DNA of 37,182 nucleotides, from NCBI GenBank assembly GCA_030150265.1, contig JASLGG010000057.1, forward strand, positions 1 through 37,182. Reading direction: 5' to 3'. The notes under the pieces are model-generated. The model was not told where the DNA came from. It ran no database searches and saw only the letters and a list, made by a program, of their open reading frames with translations. Below, one piece after another: positions 17,044 to 24,810 of the stretch; position 1 is the first letter of the stretch; the number at the start of each line of letters is the position of its first letter. Made by a program: the position numbers and the translations under genes. This DNA comes from Protaetiibacter sp. Lineage in GTDB: Bacteria; Actinomycetota; Actinomycetes; Actinomycetales; Microbacteriaceae.

Positions 17044-17805
17044 ATGGAAAAAGATTTGAATTTGACGGTATCTACTCCAGATAATGGGGTAATTACAATT
17101 TTGCATGGTGAAGCGCCAAAACCGATGCCAACTATATCGCCTAAAAAGATTGTGATAAATGGGGATATATACGCCCCTTTGGCCTTTGCCTTACACAGGG
17201 CGGGGGTTGGACAGGAACAATCGTTTTCAGCGCCGGGAGAACTCCAAACAGTGCGAAAAGAATACGCACTGTTTACCATGAACATGAAGAAAGGTAAAAT
17301 CGTATTTAACACGGACCCGAACAATCCAAATAGCACCGAGATAACTGGCGAAATTAACCTGTCGCAAGAGCTGGAAGGCCTTGATTTAAACAATGGGACA
17401 TCCATTGACAGGAAGGGCTTTATAAAGCTATTGAAAAATTATAAACCATACATATCGGGCAATGATTATAATTCTTTAATCCGTTCGTTACAAAATTATA
17501 AGTCGACATCAAAGGGGAAATCGGACTTAAAAAATGATGACAGGGGCAATAAAGAATTTGGATATACCAGGGCGCTTGATTCAAACATTCAAGAATCTTT
17601 TAAAATATCCATACCCCTTTTAGCTGGTGGGGATATATATACAATAGATGTGTATATAATTCAGGATGAGGTTAATGGACAGCCAGTTTTTGAGCTTGAA
17701 TGTCTTGATATACACGAATTGGTACATGACGAAATTGATGATATAATGACCGGGCAGCTTTCTTCGGCTTTTGCTAACGGGTTTTTAGTTTTACGATTAG
17801 GATAA
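17044..17805 (+). CDS. Unknown phage protein of the replication segment
   Basis: A 253-residue acidic protein with an A-rich leader. Visible features are LAFALHRAGVGQEQSF around 45-60, a strand EYALFTMNMKKGKIVF, a central helical region with LIRSLQNYKSTSKGKSDLK, and a C-terminal beta-rich domain (FKISIPLLAGGDIYTIDVYI) ending NGFLVLRLG. It lies between the recombination genes and the replication initiator and is followed by a terminator. No recognised family; a virion role is unlikely given the location. Confidence 0.6.
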   Translation: MEKDLNLTVSTPDNGVITILHGEAPKPMPTISPKKIVINGDIYAPLAFALHRAGVGQEQSFSAPGELQTVRKEYALFTMNMKKGKIVFNTDPNNPNSTEITGEINLSQELEGLDLNNGTSIDRKGFIKLLKNYKPYISGNDYNSLIRSLQNYKSTSKGKSDLKNDDRGNKEFGYTRALDSNIQESFKISIPLLAGGDIYTIDVYIIQDEVNGQPVFELECLDIHELVHDEIDDIMTGQLSSAFANGFLVLRLG

Positions 17806-17820
17806 AAAAAGTTCAGTAAC

Positions 17821-17855
17821 AACCCGACATAGGGCCAAAACCTGTGTCGGGTTTT
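17821..17855 (+). terminator. Terminator before the replication initiator gene
   Basis: A 13-bp stem with one T-G pair (17821-17833 with 17841-17853), a 7-nt loop and TTTT. It lies 15 nt after the 17044-17805 stop and 12 nt before the initiator ATG at 17868, so it may also limit initiator expression. Confidence 0.8.
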
Positions 17856-17867
17856 AAAATACAAAAC

Positions 17868-18854
17868 ATGGCCAGGGACGCGAAACATGGGTTATTATTT
17901 TTCCCACTAGACACAACATTTTTTTCAGATATAAAAATAAGGAAACTTATAAAAATGTGCGGTAGCGATTCCGTAGCCATCTACGTTTATCTGCTTTGTC
18001 TTATCTACAAAGAGGGATATTATATAACGTATGATCCTGATTTCCCTTTTTTAATATCCGAATCAACTGGTCTCCAGGAGTCCTATATCGAAGGGGTAAT
18101 AGAGTGTTTTTTTGACATAAAATTGTTCCATGTAGGCATGTTCGAAAAGCACGGCATTTTAACTTCTAAAGGCATCCAAAATCGGTATAAAAACATACAG
18201 GATTCGTTCAGGAAAAAAGCAAAAATCGAAAAATACAAAATCGATTCTTGTGAAGAAACAGACGATAAATGTACATCTAACCCCATTAATGTACATTTAA
18301 GTACCATTAATGTACAGGAATTGCCCATTAATGTACATTTATTGCACGAAAGGAAAGGAAAGGAAAAGAAAGGAAAGGAAAAGGAAGGAAAAGAAAGGGG
18401 AAAAACACCGCCGCCACCGCCAAAAAAAACTGAACAAAAACAGATTTTTTTTGAAGAAAATCCCAGGCCAACGGCGGAAGATTTGGGAGGCATTTCCCCG
18501 GCCGAAATGTTCCTACCGGGGCCAGTAGAAAAAATTTCGGAAATGTACAAACAAGAAAATTTTTTCATCGAGGCCCGTGACAGGCTCATGAAAAACCTGT
18601 CGATCCAGGATCAAAAAATATTTTTCGAATGGGTAGACAATTTCTCTAATAACTTGATAGAGAAGGGGATGTTGAAAAAAACGCTTAATGATTTCGCCCA
18701 ACATTTCGCTAATTGGATAAAATTCCAGGACGTGGAAGGGGGCCCAAAAACCAAAAAAAATGGAAAACAAAATAGCAAAAACGAGAACGGAAATAGCGGA
18801 AATGCGGAACGGTTTTACAAGCTCGTTGGTGGCGGCGGTAGTGGCGGAGGATAA
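17868..18854 (+). CDS. Replication initiator-like protein (DUF4373/Lin1244-type N-terminus)
   Basis: A 328-residue protein. The ATG at 17868 is chosen; an in-frame GTG at 17844 lies inside the terminator hairpin and is unlikely. Residues ~1-110 have the winged-helix pattern of Lin1244/DUF4373 proteins: DAKHGLLFFPLDTTFFSD, I-R-K-L-I, then A-I-Y-V-Y-L-L-C-L-I-Y-x-x-GYY. A low-complexity linker (~130-185, rich in Lys/Glu then Pro) is followed by a helical C-terminal domain with LNDFAQHFANWIKF near 280-293. Family knowledge: such proteins bind origins and recruit helicase. The linker DNA holds the iterons described separately, as in lambda O. It overlaps the next gene by 95 nt if that gene starts at 18760. 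Confidence 0.78.
   Translation: MARDAKHGLLFFPLDTTFFSDIKIRKLIKMCGSDSVAIYVYLLCLIYKEGYYITYDPDFPFLISESTGLQESYIEGVIECFFDIKLFHVGMFEKHGILTSKGIQNRYKNIQDSFRKKAKIEKYKIDSCEETDDKCTSNPINVHLSTINVQELPINVHLLHERKGKEKKGKEKEGKERGKTPPPPPKKTEQKQIFFEENPRPTAEDLGGISPAEMFLPGPVEKISEMYKQENFFIEARDRLMKNLSIQDQKIFFEWVDNFSNNLIEKGMLKKTLNDFAQHFANWIKFQDVEGGPKTKKNGKQNSKNENGNSGNAERFYKLVGGGGSGGG
18263..18405 (+). other. Candidate replication origin: four iterons plus purine tract
   Basis: Four copies of an (A)ATGTACA element, three in the longer form CCATTAATGTACA, have TGTACA at 18270, 18290, 18311 and 18332, spaced 20, 21 and 21 bp, about two helical turns. They are followed by 58 bases of only A and G (18348-18405). Copy 1 is read in a different frame (Cys-Thr) from copies 2-4 (Asn-Val-His/Gln), so conservation is at DNA level. 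The layout of iterons plus an asymmetric tract inside the initiator gene matches the lambda-type origin; function is inferred. Confidence 0.7.
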
Positions 18855-19581
18855 AATAAAAATGTCTGCCATGGCCAGCGAGATAATGCCAGCAGGAGCT
18901 CCGGACTTTTCAATAATACCATATTGCCCAACTATTAATCAATTAAAAAAATCTAGGGGACATGAACAGGTTATGACCGTTTTAATGCTCCTAATATCCG
19001 ATTTTAACAATTCCGTAAACGTCCCGGAAGGGAAAAAAATGACGGACGCGCAAATTGTCGAGGCGGCAAGTTTCCTGTTGGACGAGGCCGGGAACTATCG
19101 GTTAGAAGATTATTTTTTTATGTTCACCCTGGCGAAAAGGAATCGATTGTATGACGGCAAAAAGGGCCGAATTTTCGACAGGGTAGACCTACCCCTTATT
19201 TCGGATTTTAAGGACAGCTATGAAGCTCTTAGGAGGCAAGGCGAAGAATCTATAAGAGAGGATGAACTACGACAGAAGGAAATGTCGATAAAGTTTGATG
19301 AAAGGGATAACCCGAACGAGCCGGAAGAAATGAAAAAACAAAGGTTCGATATGGCCATGGAAATGTTTAAAAAAATGATAGAAACCGGGAAGGCCGAACG
19401 GGAAATAAAAATAAAAGAAGACCGCGAGGTCCTGAAAAAGAAACAATCGGAATATGTGGAAAAGATAAAAAAATGGGCAGAAGATAGAGGGATGTATAAC
19501 ATAGCACATCACATAGAAGCCAATAAATCGGTTATACCGGGGAATATAGAAAACTTAATCAATTTAAACACAGACAAATAA
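18760..19581 (+). CDS. Putative initiator partner/helicase-loader-like protein, unknown family
   Basis: A 273-residue protein that begins inside the initiator gene in another frame (ATG 18760). A second in-frame ATG at 18862, just after the initiator stop, also has a typical A-rich leader (ATAAAATAAAA). The central part contains EAASFLLDEAGNYRLEDYFFMF, then AKRNRLYDGKKGRIFDRVD, a pattern I recall from Bacteroidetes phage/plasmid proteins beside initiators. The C-terminal ~120 residues are highly charged helix. Loading or primosome function is inferred from location; no ATP-binding motif is present. Confidence 0.62.
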   Translation: MENKIAKTRTEIAEMRNGFTSSLVAAVVAEDKIKMSAMASEIMPAGAPDFSIIPYCPTINQLKKSRGHEQVMTVLMLLISDFNNSVNVPEGKKMTDAQIVEAASFLLDEAGNYRLEDYFFMFTLAKRNRLYDGKKGRIFDRVDLPLISDFKDSYEALRRQGEESIREDELRQKEMSIKFDERDNPNEPEEMKKQRFDMAMEMFKKMIETGKAEREIKIKEDREVLKKKQSEYVEKIKKWAEDRGMYNIAHHIEANKSVIPGNIENLINLNTDK

Positions 19582-19603
19582 AAAACAAAAAAAACAATCA
19601 ATC

Positions 19604-20083
19604 ATGACAACGAAAGAAATTGAAAATTACAACGCCTACGCCAATTTTTTAATTTGTTGGATACCCTTTTTTGAGGCCAACGAGGCACTAAAAGGGACCA
19701 ATATTTACAGGCAGGATATAAAGCACCTGGGCAAAAAGTTGGAGGGAGCATTGGACAAAAAATTTATAACGGAACGATACGCATGCCTTTATGAAAGCGA
19801 CCCAGGGGCCGTAATACACATGACAGAAAGATTACATTCTTTTTTTAAGGAAATAGTAAAGCTATCTCCGGATGAGTGGACCTTGCTCGGAATTTGCGTA
19901 ACGGAAATACGAAAAAATAAAGATTGGGTTATGGACAGGCTAAACGTTGTATCGGGTGAAGCCACGGACATGGACGAAATGCGCGAGCGCGATGACCTTA
20001 TACAATCCATAAAAAATGCCCCGATTGCCGCCGTTAGGTACGCTAAAAAAAATATCGAACAGGCAAAAAATATATTTAAATGA
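19604..20083 (+). CDS. Helical protein, unknown
   Basis: A 159-residue protein with the A-rich leader common here (AAAACAATCAATC before ATG). Helical throughout, with FLICWIPFFEANEALKG near the N-terminus and ERLHSFFKEIVKLSPDEW near the middle. The stop overlaps the next start (ATGA at 20080-20083). No family recognised; it sits in the replication segment. Confidence 0.6.
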   Translation: MTTKEIENYNAYANFLICWIPFFEANEALKGTNIYRQDIKHLGKKLEGALDKKFITERYACLYESDPGAVIHMTERLHSFFKEIVKLSPDEWTLLGICVTEIRKNKDWVMDRLNVVSGEATDMDEMRERDDLIQSIKNAPIAAVRYAKKNIEQAKNIFK

Positions 20084-20265
20084 CCCGCGCGATATTGCTC
20101 GTAGATAAATTTTCGCTAAAAGGAAATGCAGGTAAATTTAAACAATATGGGAGCAAGGGAGAAACGGTAGAAATAATTTCTTGGCACGATAACGTAGCTA
20201 TCGTGAAAGGCAAAAGCGGGACTTTCTCTATAAAAAAAGAAGATTTAAAACAACAAAAAAAATGA
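20080..20265 (+). CDS. Small KOW/SH3-like basic protein
   Basis: A 61-residue protein coupled on both sides by ATGA overlaps. Its sequence, GETVEIISWHDNVAIVKGKSG, has the rhythm of a small five-stranded barrel and it ends in a Lys-rich tail. A nucleic-acid-binding role is possible but not shown. Confidence 0.5.
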   Translation: MTRAILLVDKFSLKGNAGKFKQYGSKGETVEIISWHDNVAIVKGKSGTFSIKKEDLKQQKK

Positions 20266-20423
20266 TACTTGAAATAATTTATAAGGCCCGGTGCAAGCAT
20301 TGCAAATTCCACGAAATAATAAAAATAAAAGGGCTAAAACGAACTTGGTGTAAAAAGAACAACAACCAAACAACATTAAAAAGTTTGGCGTGTGAAAAAT
20401 ATAAAAGCGAATATGAACAATAA
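20262..20423 (+). CDS. Small four-cysteine zinc-finger-like protein
   Basis: A 53-residue protein starting in an ATGA overlap with the previous stop. Cysteines are at 11, 14, 30 and 44 (C-x2-C-x15-C-x13-C), with K/R-rich sequence between. This spacing suggests a zinc ribbon. Small proteins of this type often accompany phage RusA genes. It overlaps the RusA start by 11 nt. Confidence 0.65.
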   Translation: MILEIIYKARCKHCKFHEIIKIKGLKRTWCKKNNNQTTLKSLACEKYKSEYEQ

Positions 20424-20772
20424 GGAAAGTTTTATTAAAATAAAAATCCAGCCGATGTCTACTAACAAGGCATATCGCGGCAGGAGATTTAAAACGGATT
20501 CATATAAAAAATATGAGTTCGCCGTAAAATGCTGCATGCCCAAAAGAATAACGATACCGGATGGGCCTTTGAGGATAAATTACATTTTTGGGATGTCTTC
20601 CCAATTGGCAGATGTGGATAATCCAATTAAACCGCTCCAGGATATACTACAGAGCCGATTTGGATTTAACGACAAAAGGGTATTCTTTATACAAGCAGAA
20701 AAAATTATTGTCGCGAAAGGAGAAGAATTTATAGCCTTCCATATAGAACCATATGCGGAATGTTGTATTTAA
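20413..20772 (+). CDS. rusA: RusA-family Holliday junction resolvase
   Basis: A 119-residue protein from ATG 20413; an upstream in-frame GTG at 20392 would add seven residues inside the zinc-finger gene. The RusA signature is D67-x-D69-N70-x2-K73-x3-D77 (ADVDNPIKPLQDIL), followed by FGFNDKRVFF with D87. These acidic residues bind Mg2+ and catalyse resolution of four-way junctions. It closes the replication/recombination segment before packaging and would resolve branched DNA prior to terminase action. Confidence 0.88.
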   Translation: MNNKESFIKIKIQPMSTNKAYRGRRFKTDSYKKYEFAVKCCMPKRITIPDGPLRINYIFGMSSQLADVDNPIKPLQDILQSRFGFNDKRVFFIQAEKIIVAKGEEFIAFHIEPYAECCI

Positions 20773-20777
20773 TAAAA

Positions 20778-20870
20778 ATGCGTATTTTTACCGTATTATA
20801 TCGCTTTTTTCACGTTTTTTTAAAAACAATTTTTTCAAAACCCGGCCGAACACGCCAATATATAGAATAA
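20778..20870 (+). CDS. Possible 30-residue basic hydrophobic microprotein
   Basis: In the gap between RusA and the next gene an ATG after AATAAAA opens a 30-residue frame, MRIFTVLYRFFHVFLKTIF then a basic tail. It is hydrophobic and basic, as for a small membrane-active peptide. Length alone gives little support. The rest of the 20773-20918 gap is A/T-rich, with no clear terminator or consensus promoter. Confidence 0.28.
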   Translation: MRIFTVLYRFFHVFLKTIFSKPGRTRQYIE

Positions 20871-20918
20871 AATCAGAAAGTTCTATCTTGGAGAAATAGG
20901 CCACAAAAACAAACAAAA

Positions 20919-21227
20919 ATGGTAACTACACTAATGGTAATCATAAGCTTAATCCTTTATGCCGCATCGGTAGCAAACGGCTGGCTATGGGGCTACATGC
21001 TAACGGACGCGCGCGACAAGCCTATCGCGGACGTAAAAATTTTGAAATGCCGGGAATGCCTTACGTTTTGGCTTACCCTAATCACGGCGGCGGCGGTTTC
21101 TTTCGTGAACATAAAAAGCGGCGTTTGGGAAGGTATAGAGGCTTATTTTGTTTTATCCATAATCCCGATATTGTTATCTGCCGCCGTTTATTCTGTAATA
21201 CATTTTAAATTCAAAATATATGAATAA
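20919..21227 (+). CDS. Small integral membrane protein with CxxC motif
   Basis: A 102-residue protein with about three hydrophobic segments: residues 1-27, ~52-66 and ~77-96. Between the first two is K-C-R-E-C-L-T-F-W (~43-51). The layout recalls DUF1360-like membrane proteins, though I cannot confirm this. It overlaps the next gene by 8 nt and is in the packaging operon; it might act in lysis or superinfection exclusion (speculation). Confidence 0.6.
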   Translation: MVTTLMVIISLILYAASVANGWLWGYMLTDARDKPIADVKILKCRECLTFWLTLITAAAVSFVNIKSGVWEGIEAYFVLSIIPILLSAAVYSVIHFKFKIYE

Positions 21228-21555
21228 AGATTTAAAAAAACGGGCAGAAGATGTGGTTGCCCAGTCGAAAAAGCACATTTTTTCTGTAAGTGCCGTATAT
21301 GGCGTTTATAACGAAATGTTTAAAAAAAAAGAGCGCCCCCAAACGTGTTCTTCTTGCCTACAAAGAATCGTTTCCGAAATTAAAGAAGAGCTTAAAAGGG
21401 AAGAAACGGAAATTATTTTACCCGTAGCCAACTGGCCTCCGGAAAAATTAGTTGTACCGCAGCTTACAGAACAGGAGAAGGATAAAAAAGAAATTATGGC
21501 GAACGCCGTTAAACGCGGCCGCCCTAAAAAGCAAGACGATGGAACAAAAGAATAA
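21220..21555 (+). CDS. AT-hook protein preceding the terminase
   Basis: A 111-residue protein. CSSC at 43-46 sits in a helical N-terminal part; the C-terminus carries KRGRPKK at 98-104, the core of an AT-hook, which binds the minor groove of A/T-rich DNA. It overlaps the small terminase start by 17 nt. Position and motif suggest a DNA-binding accessory to packaging or late control (inference). Confidence 0.6.
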   Translation: MNKDLKKRAEDVVAQSKKHIFSVSAVYGVYNEMFKKKERPQTCSSCLQRIVSEIKEELKREETEIILPVANWPPEKLVVPQLTEQEKDKKEIMANAVKRGRPKKQDDGTKE

Positions 21556-22075
21556 AGGTAAAAGCGTATGGTCGGCCCTGAAAGGGACCATACGAACTAA
21601 ACCAAAATTTTATGAAACAGCGGAAGACCTTTGGGCTTCCGCTGTTCGCTATTTCGAATGGGCCGACAAAAACCATTATACAAAAGTGGAATTACACCGG
21701 GTCGGGGACAAGATAACGAAGCACAAACTTCCCATCGTTCGTCCATTTTCCATGGATGCCCTATGCCTTTTTTGTGGCGTTTCAGGCTCCTATTTCCGAA
21801 TGGTTAAAAAAAGGATGTCCGAGAAGGAAGAGGCCGGGACCATTTCAGAACAGGAAAAAGAATTGTTATATACTATTTCTTTAATAGAAAGTATCGTCCG
21901 AAGCCAGCAAATCGAAGGCGGCATGGTCGGGACATATAATGCCAGCTTAACGGCCAGGATTAACGGTTTAGCGGACAATGTTAACCAAAACAACACTGGC
22001 GCTCCAACATTAAAAATAAGTGTTAGGGATAGTAAGACCGAGGAAAATTTAAAGAAGCTGAACGATATAACATAA
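21539..22075 (+). CDS. terS: Terminase small subunit
   Basis: A 178-residue protein from ATG 21539; the longer open frame upstream is out-of-frame coding of the AT-hook gene. The N-terminal half contains KPKFYETAEDLWASAVRYFEW and then RPFSMDALCLFCGVSGSYF, the helix-turn-helix type pattern of phage TerS proteins that choose the packaging site. A central coiled coil (EKEEAGTISEQEKELLYTIS) and a C-terminal GTYNASLTARINGLADN segment follow. It is directly upstream of TerL (7 nt gap), which supports the call. Confidence 0.82.
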   Translation: MEQKNKGKSVWSALKGTIRTKPKFYETAEDLWASAVRYFEWADKNHYTKVELHRVGDKITKHKLPIVRPFSMDALCLFCGVSGSYFRMVKKRMSEKEEAGTISEQEKELLYTISLIESIVRSQQIEGGMVGTYNASLTARINGLADNVNQNNTGAPTLKISVRDSKTEENLKKLNDIT

Positions 22076-22082
22076 CCAAAAG

Positions 22083-23264
22083 ATGCATGCCACCGGGGTT
22101 TTTTCCATGCTGCTGGACGCCTATTTAGATCCAGGAGTTAACGTTATTTTGCTACGAGGCGGGACGCGAAGCAGCAAGACGTTTTCCAGCATGCAGCTAT
22201 TAAACCTTCTCGCGGCAAAGGCCAAAAAAAGGACGCTTATATCTGTAGTTTCGGAATCTATGCCCCACCTTAAAAAGGGGGCCATGCGCGATTTCGAAAA
22301 CATGCTAACGGACGATGGTGTCTACGACCATTCTAAATGGAACGCTACGGATAAACTTTATCGATACGATAAAGGGACATTGGAGTTTTTTAGCGCCGAC
22401 CAGCCCGGGAAGGTCCATGGGCCGGCCCGTGATATTTTATATATAAACGAATGTATAAATATCCCGTACGAAACGGCCCGGCAGCTTTTTATACGTACGT
22501 CCGGCAAAAAAATATGCGACTATAACCCAGCTTTCGAATTTTGGGCGGATTCGAAACTAATGCCCCGTAAAGACGTTAGGGTTATCGATTCGACATATCG
22601 CGATAACGATATGCTTACCGCTTCCCAAATCGCGGAAATAGAAAGCAACCGGGAAATCGATCCCGAATGGTGGGATATTTACGGAGAAGGTAAAATCGGA
22701 ACGGGGCAGGGCCTAGTAGTTAAAAATTGGGACATAGTAGACGATTTGCCGCCTAAGTCGGAGTGGAAAGATGCCTGGATCGGGGTAGATTTTGGATGGT
22801 CGGCCCCCACTGCTATTATGCTTATGGTCTTGTCCCAGGGCGAAATATACATAGACCAGTTGGGTTATAGTCCTAATATGTCCAATAAGAAAATAGCCGA
22901 TACGATAAAAGATGCCGGGTATGCCAGGTTAGAAACCATTTGCGATGGGGCCGAACCTAAATCTATAGCGGAATTAGAAGCCCACGGGGTAAGGGCCATA
23001 ACGACCGAGAACAAAGATATAAAGCTGGGCATCGACATTATGAACAGGTATAAAAAACATTATACCAAACGGAGCCTGGAAAGTATAGACGAGAACAGGA
23101 AATATCGTTACCCGCAGCTTATAGAAGGTGGCTATGGAGATATCCCGATTAAGAAAAACGGGCATGCCAAAGACGCGGAAAGGTATGTTTTTTTAAATAG
23201 GCTTTCCGATTCTAATAGTTCTTTTTCCGTAACTTCTGGGAAGGCAAAAAGAAGGAATAAATAA
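22083..23264 (+). CDS. terL: Terminase large subunit (packaging ATPase-nuclease)
   Basis: A 393-residue protein of usual TerL length. Walker A is RGGTRSSKT at 25-33, Walker B ILYINE at 118-123 with the catalytic Glu, and the nuclease domain has GVDFGWS (234-240), CDGAEPKS (287-294) and GHAKDAERY (360-368), giving the acidic triad of the RNase H-like fold. It cuts concatemers and pumps DNA through the portal, yet the portal gene is about 7 kb away on the other strand. Its product works with TerS encoded just upstream. Confidence 0.95.
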   Translation: MHATGVFSMLLDAYLDPGVNVILLRGGTRSSKTFSSMQLLNLLAAKAKKRTLISVVSESMPHLKKGAMRDFENMLTDDGVYDHSKWNATDKLYRYDKGTLEFFSADQPGKVHGPARDILYINECINIPYETARQLFIRTSGKKICDYNPAFEFWADSKLMPRKDVRVIDSTYRDNDMLTASQIAEIESNREIDPEWWDIYGEGKIGTGQGLVVKNWDIVDDLPPKSEWKDAWIGVDFGWSAPTAIMLMVLSQGEIYIDQLGYSPNMSNKKIADTIKDAGYARLETICDGAEPKSIAELEAHGVRAITTENKDIKLGIDIMNRYKKHYTKRSLESIDENRKYRYPQLIEGGYGDIPIKKNGHAKDAERYVFLNRLSDSNSSFSVTSGKAKRRNK

Positions 23265-23276
23265 AACAAAAACCAT

Positions 23277-23768
23277 ATGAAAAAGATTTTAACCACAGTA
23301 ATTATTTTATCCATACTGGTGGCAGCAGGGTGGTATTTTTTGCCAGCGTTACAAAAGAAGTTTTTCCCTGGCAGCGTAGAAGTAAGGACCCGGATAGATA
23401 CCGTTTTTGTCCAGGTCCCGGCTCCTGTTATTGTAAGGACAGATACTATTGTCCTTACAAAAAGGATAATTAATACAGATACGGTATTTGTCTATTTGGA
23501 TACGATGGAAACGATAACAAAGGTAGGGGATACCTTAATCGTTCCTATATCCACTAAGGAATATCGGACGGACGATTACAGGGCCTTTGTTTCCGGTTTT
23601 AGGGCGAATTTGGACAGTATCTATATATACCGAAGGGTAGACAGCGTTATGACCAGGAAGGCCCCTAAAATCGCCTTATCTGTAGGTCCTGGCATATCCC
23701 TTACAACAGATGGCAAAGTACGCCCGTCCATTAACTTAAATTTGGGATTTGTTTTATATAGCAAATAG
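23277..23768 (+). CDS. Single-pass membrane protein (spanin-like candidate)
   Basis: A 163-residue protein with one N-terminal membrane segment (residues ~4-24), then a periplasmic domain rich in Asp/Thr/Val (repeated D-T-x-x-V), and C-terminal beta sequence ending SINLNLGFVLYSK, reminiscent of an outer-membrane strand. It resembles the DUF6808-type proteins found in Bacteroides phages (from memory, unverified). An inner-membrane anchor and extended periplasmic part would fit a lysis-related i-spanin, but no partner lipoprotein is seen. It is last in the rightward operon. Confidence 0.6.
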   Translation: MKKILTTVIILSILVAAGWYFLPALQKKFFPGSVEVRTRIDTVFVQVPAPVIVRTDTIVLTKRIINTDTVFVYLDTMETITKVGDTLIVPISTKEYRTDDYRAFVSGFRANLDSIYIYRRVDSVMTRKAPKIALSVGPGISLTTDGKVRPSINLNLGFVLYSK

Positions 23769-23778
23769 CGTACATTTG
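23748..23778 (+). promoter_or_regulatory. Consensus promoter at the 3' end of the rightward operon
   Basis: TTTG at 23748-23751, a 19-nt spacer and TACATTTG at 23771-23778 fit the Bacteroides consensus exactly. AGCAAAT (23760-23766) and ATTTGCT (23774-23780) form an inverted repeat over the -7 element. The start point would be near 23784, only about 60 nt before a terminator. Confidence 0.5.
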
Positions 23779-23807
23779 CTATTGACGTATTGTTTTTACC
23801 GTTTTTG

Positions 23808-23848
23808 CCCGGACAGTAAAAAAAGTGAACCTGCTGTCCGGGTTTTTT
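23808..23848 (+). terminator. Rho-independent terminator ending the rightward operon
   Basis: A 9-bp stem CCCGGACAG/CTGTCCGGG (23808-23816 with 23834-23842), a 17-nt A-rich loop and a six-T run. Confidence 0.88.
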
Positions 23849-23887
23849 GTCTGCTTAGTGTTTTGCTTTGGTGTTTGGTTGTCTACT

Positions 23888-23920
23888 AAAAAAGGTCCCG
23901 TAAAATACGGGACCTTTTTT
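23888..23920. terminator. Bidirectional terminator between converging operons
   Basis: A near-perfect inverted repeat, AAAAAAGGTCCCGTA with its complement, has A-runs on the left and T-runs on the right, so it can stop transcription from both directions. It separates the rightward packaging operon from the leftward accessory operon and overlaps the stop codon of 23919-24374. Confidence 0.9.
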
Positions 23921-24374
23921 AGTTAAGTGAAGATATTGGCAACCATGGAGGCTGCCCACCTTGTCGAAAAATCACTTTATTTATTTTTTCAATAGTGTTT
24001 TTGAACTGGTCCCAATCTAATATACGAGAAATAAACTTAGAATCGTTCCCCATATAGTCCCAGAACCCGATTAACATTGGTATTCTATCCACAACAAGGA
24101 TGTTTATATTATCCTTAAATCCGCGACCACCTGGTGTTTCGGACAGGCAAACAATGCTTACTTTTTTGTTGTGGTATGTCCTTATCGTTTGTTCCGCCAC
24201 AAATTCATTGGAGCAACAATCAAACGAATTTGCCGCCCTTTCATGAACTGAAAGCATTATGCATAATTCATTTATTATATAATCCCCTTTCGGGGTTTGC
24301 ATCGTTAACCCTCTTGGGAATTCTTGGATTCCAAAAAATGGGGTGCGTACTTTTTGTATATACAAATCTTTCAT
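23919..24374 (-). CDS. Accessory protein, unknown
   Basis: A 151-residue protein, last in the leftward operon. It contains CIMLSVHERAANSFDCC, then KVSIVCLSETPGGRGF and INILVVDRIPMLIGFWDYMG, suggesting an alpha/beta fold with a hydrophobic core. No family or active site is recognised. Its 3' end lies in the bidirectional terminator. Confidence 0.6.
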   Translation of the reverse strand: MKDLYIQKVRTPFFGIQEFPRGLTMQTPKGDYIINELCIMLSVHERAANSFDCCSNEFVAEQTIRTYHNKKVSIVCLSETPGGRGFKDNINILVVDRIPMLIGFWDYMGNDSKFISRILDWDQFKNTIEKINKVIFRQGGQPPWLPISSLN

Positions 24375-24376
24375 CT

Positions 24377-24793
24377 TTAATCTTGTTTAAATGTTATGAA
24401 AAAAGATGCATAAACAAAAATAAATGTATTACTAAATAGACAGGCGGATATAAGTTTTTTAAACTTTACTGGCTGATATGCTATGGCCCCCAATATATCC
24501 TTTACGAATTCCTTGTAAAGCGCATCTTCGACATGATTATGAACTTGGGAGCCAATAAATATTGCCTTCCCCTGTATGGTGTCTATTTTGTTATCTAGCT
24601 TGAATTTATCCCATATACCTGGCTCTTCTTTAAGCCAGTCTATTATCGGAAGCCATATTTCACCCTGCGAAGGCAGCGGCAATTTAACGTCTTTTATTTT
24701 GCATATATAATTGTCAGCTTCAAATATTGTTTTATCATTTAAAATTATATCTGCGCTAACATAAATGTGTGATTGTTGGCTATCTATTTGCAT
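24377..24793 (-). CDS. Accessory protein with shared N-terminal module, unknown
   Basis: A 138-residue protein. Its N-terminus, MQIDSQQSHIYVSADIIL, resembles that of the next gene upstream (MKIDIEGSRLFITATVF). The C-terminus has one hydrophobic segment (LISACLFSNTFIFVYASFFI), possibly membrane-spanning. It lies 2 nt upstream of the 23919-24374 gene. Confidence 0.6.
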   Translation of the reverse strand: MQIDSQQSHIYVSADIILNDKTIFEADNYICKIKDVKLPLPSQGEIWLPIIDWLKEEPGIWDKFKLDNKIDTIQGKAIFIGSQVHNHVEDALYKEFVKDILGAIAYQPVKFKKLISACLFSNTFIFVYASFFITFKQD

Positions 24794-24810
24794 ATTTGAA
24801 TTTTTAATAA

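Noticed and set aside
17844..17867. GTG start for the replication initiator
   Set aside because: The GTG lies inside the stem of the terminator; the ATG at 17868 follows an A-rich leader and begins the conserved MARDAKHG sequence.
18348..18405. Simple-sequence artefact in the purine tract
   Set aside because: The tract is irregular, stays in frame and sits directly beside iterons; more likely part of the origin/linker.
21452..21538. Longer small-terminase start
   Set aside because: This part is out-of-frame coding of the AT-hook gene; ATG 21539 gives the expected TerS length.
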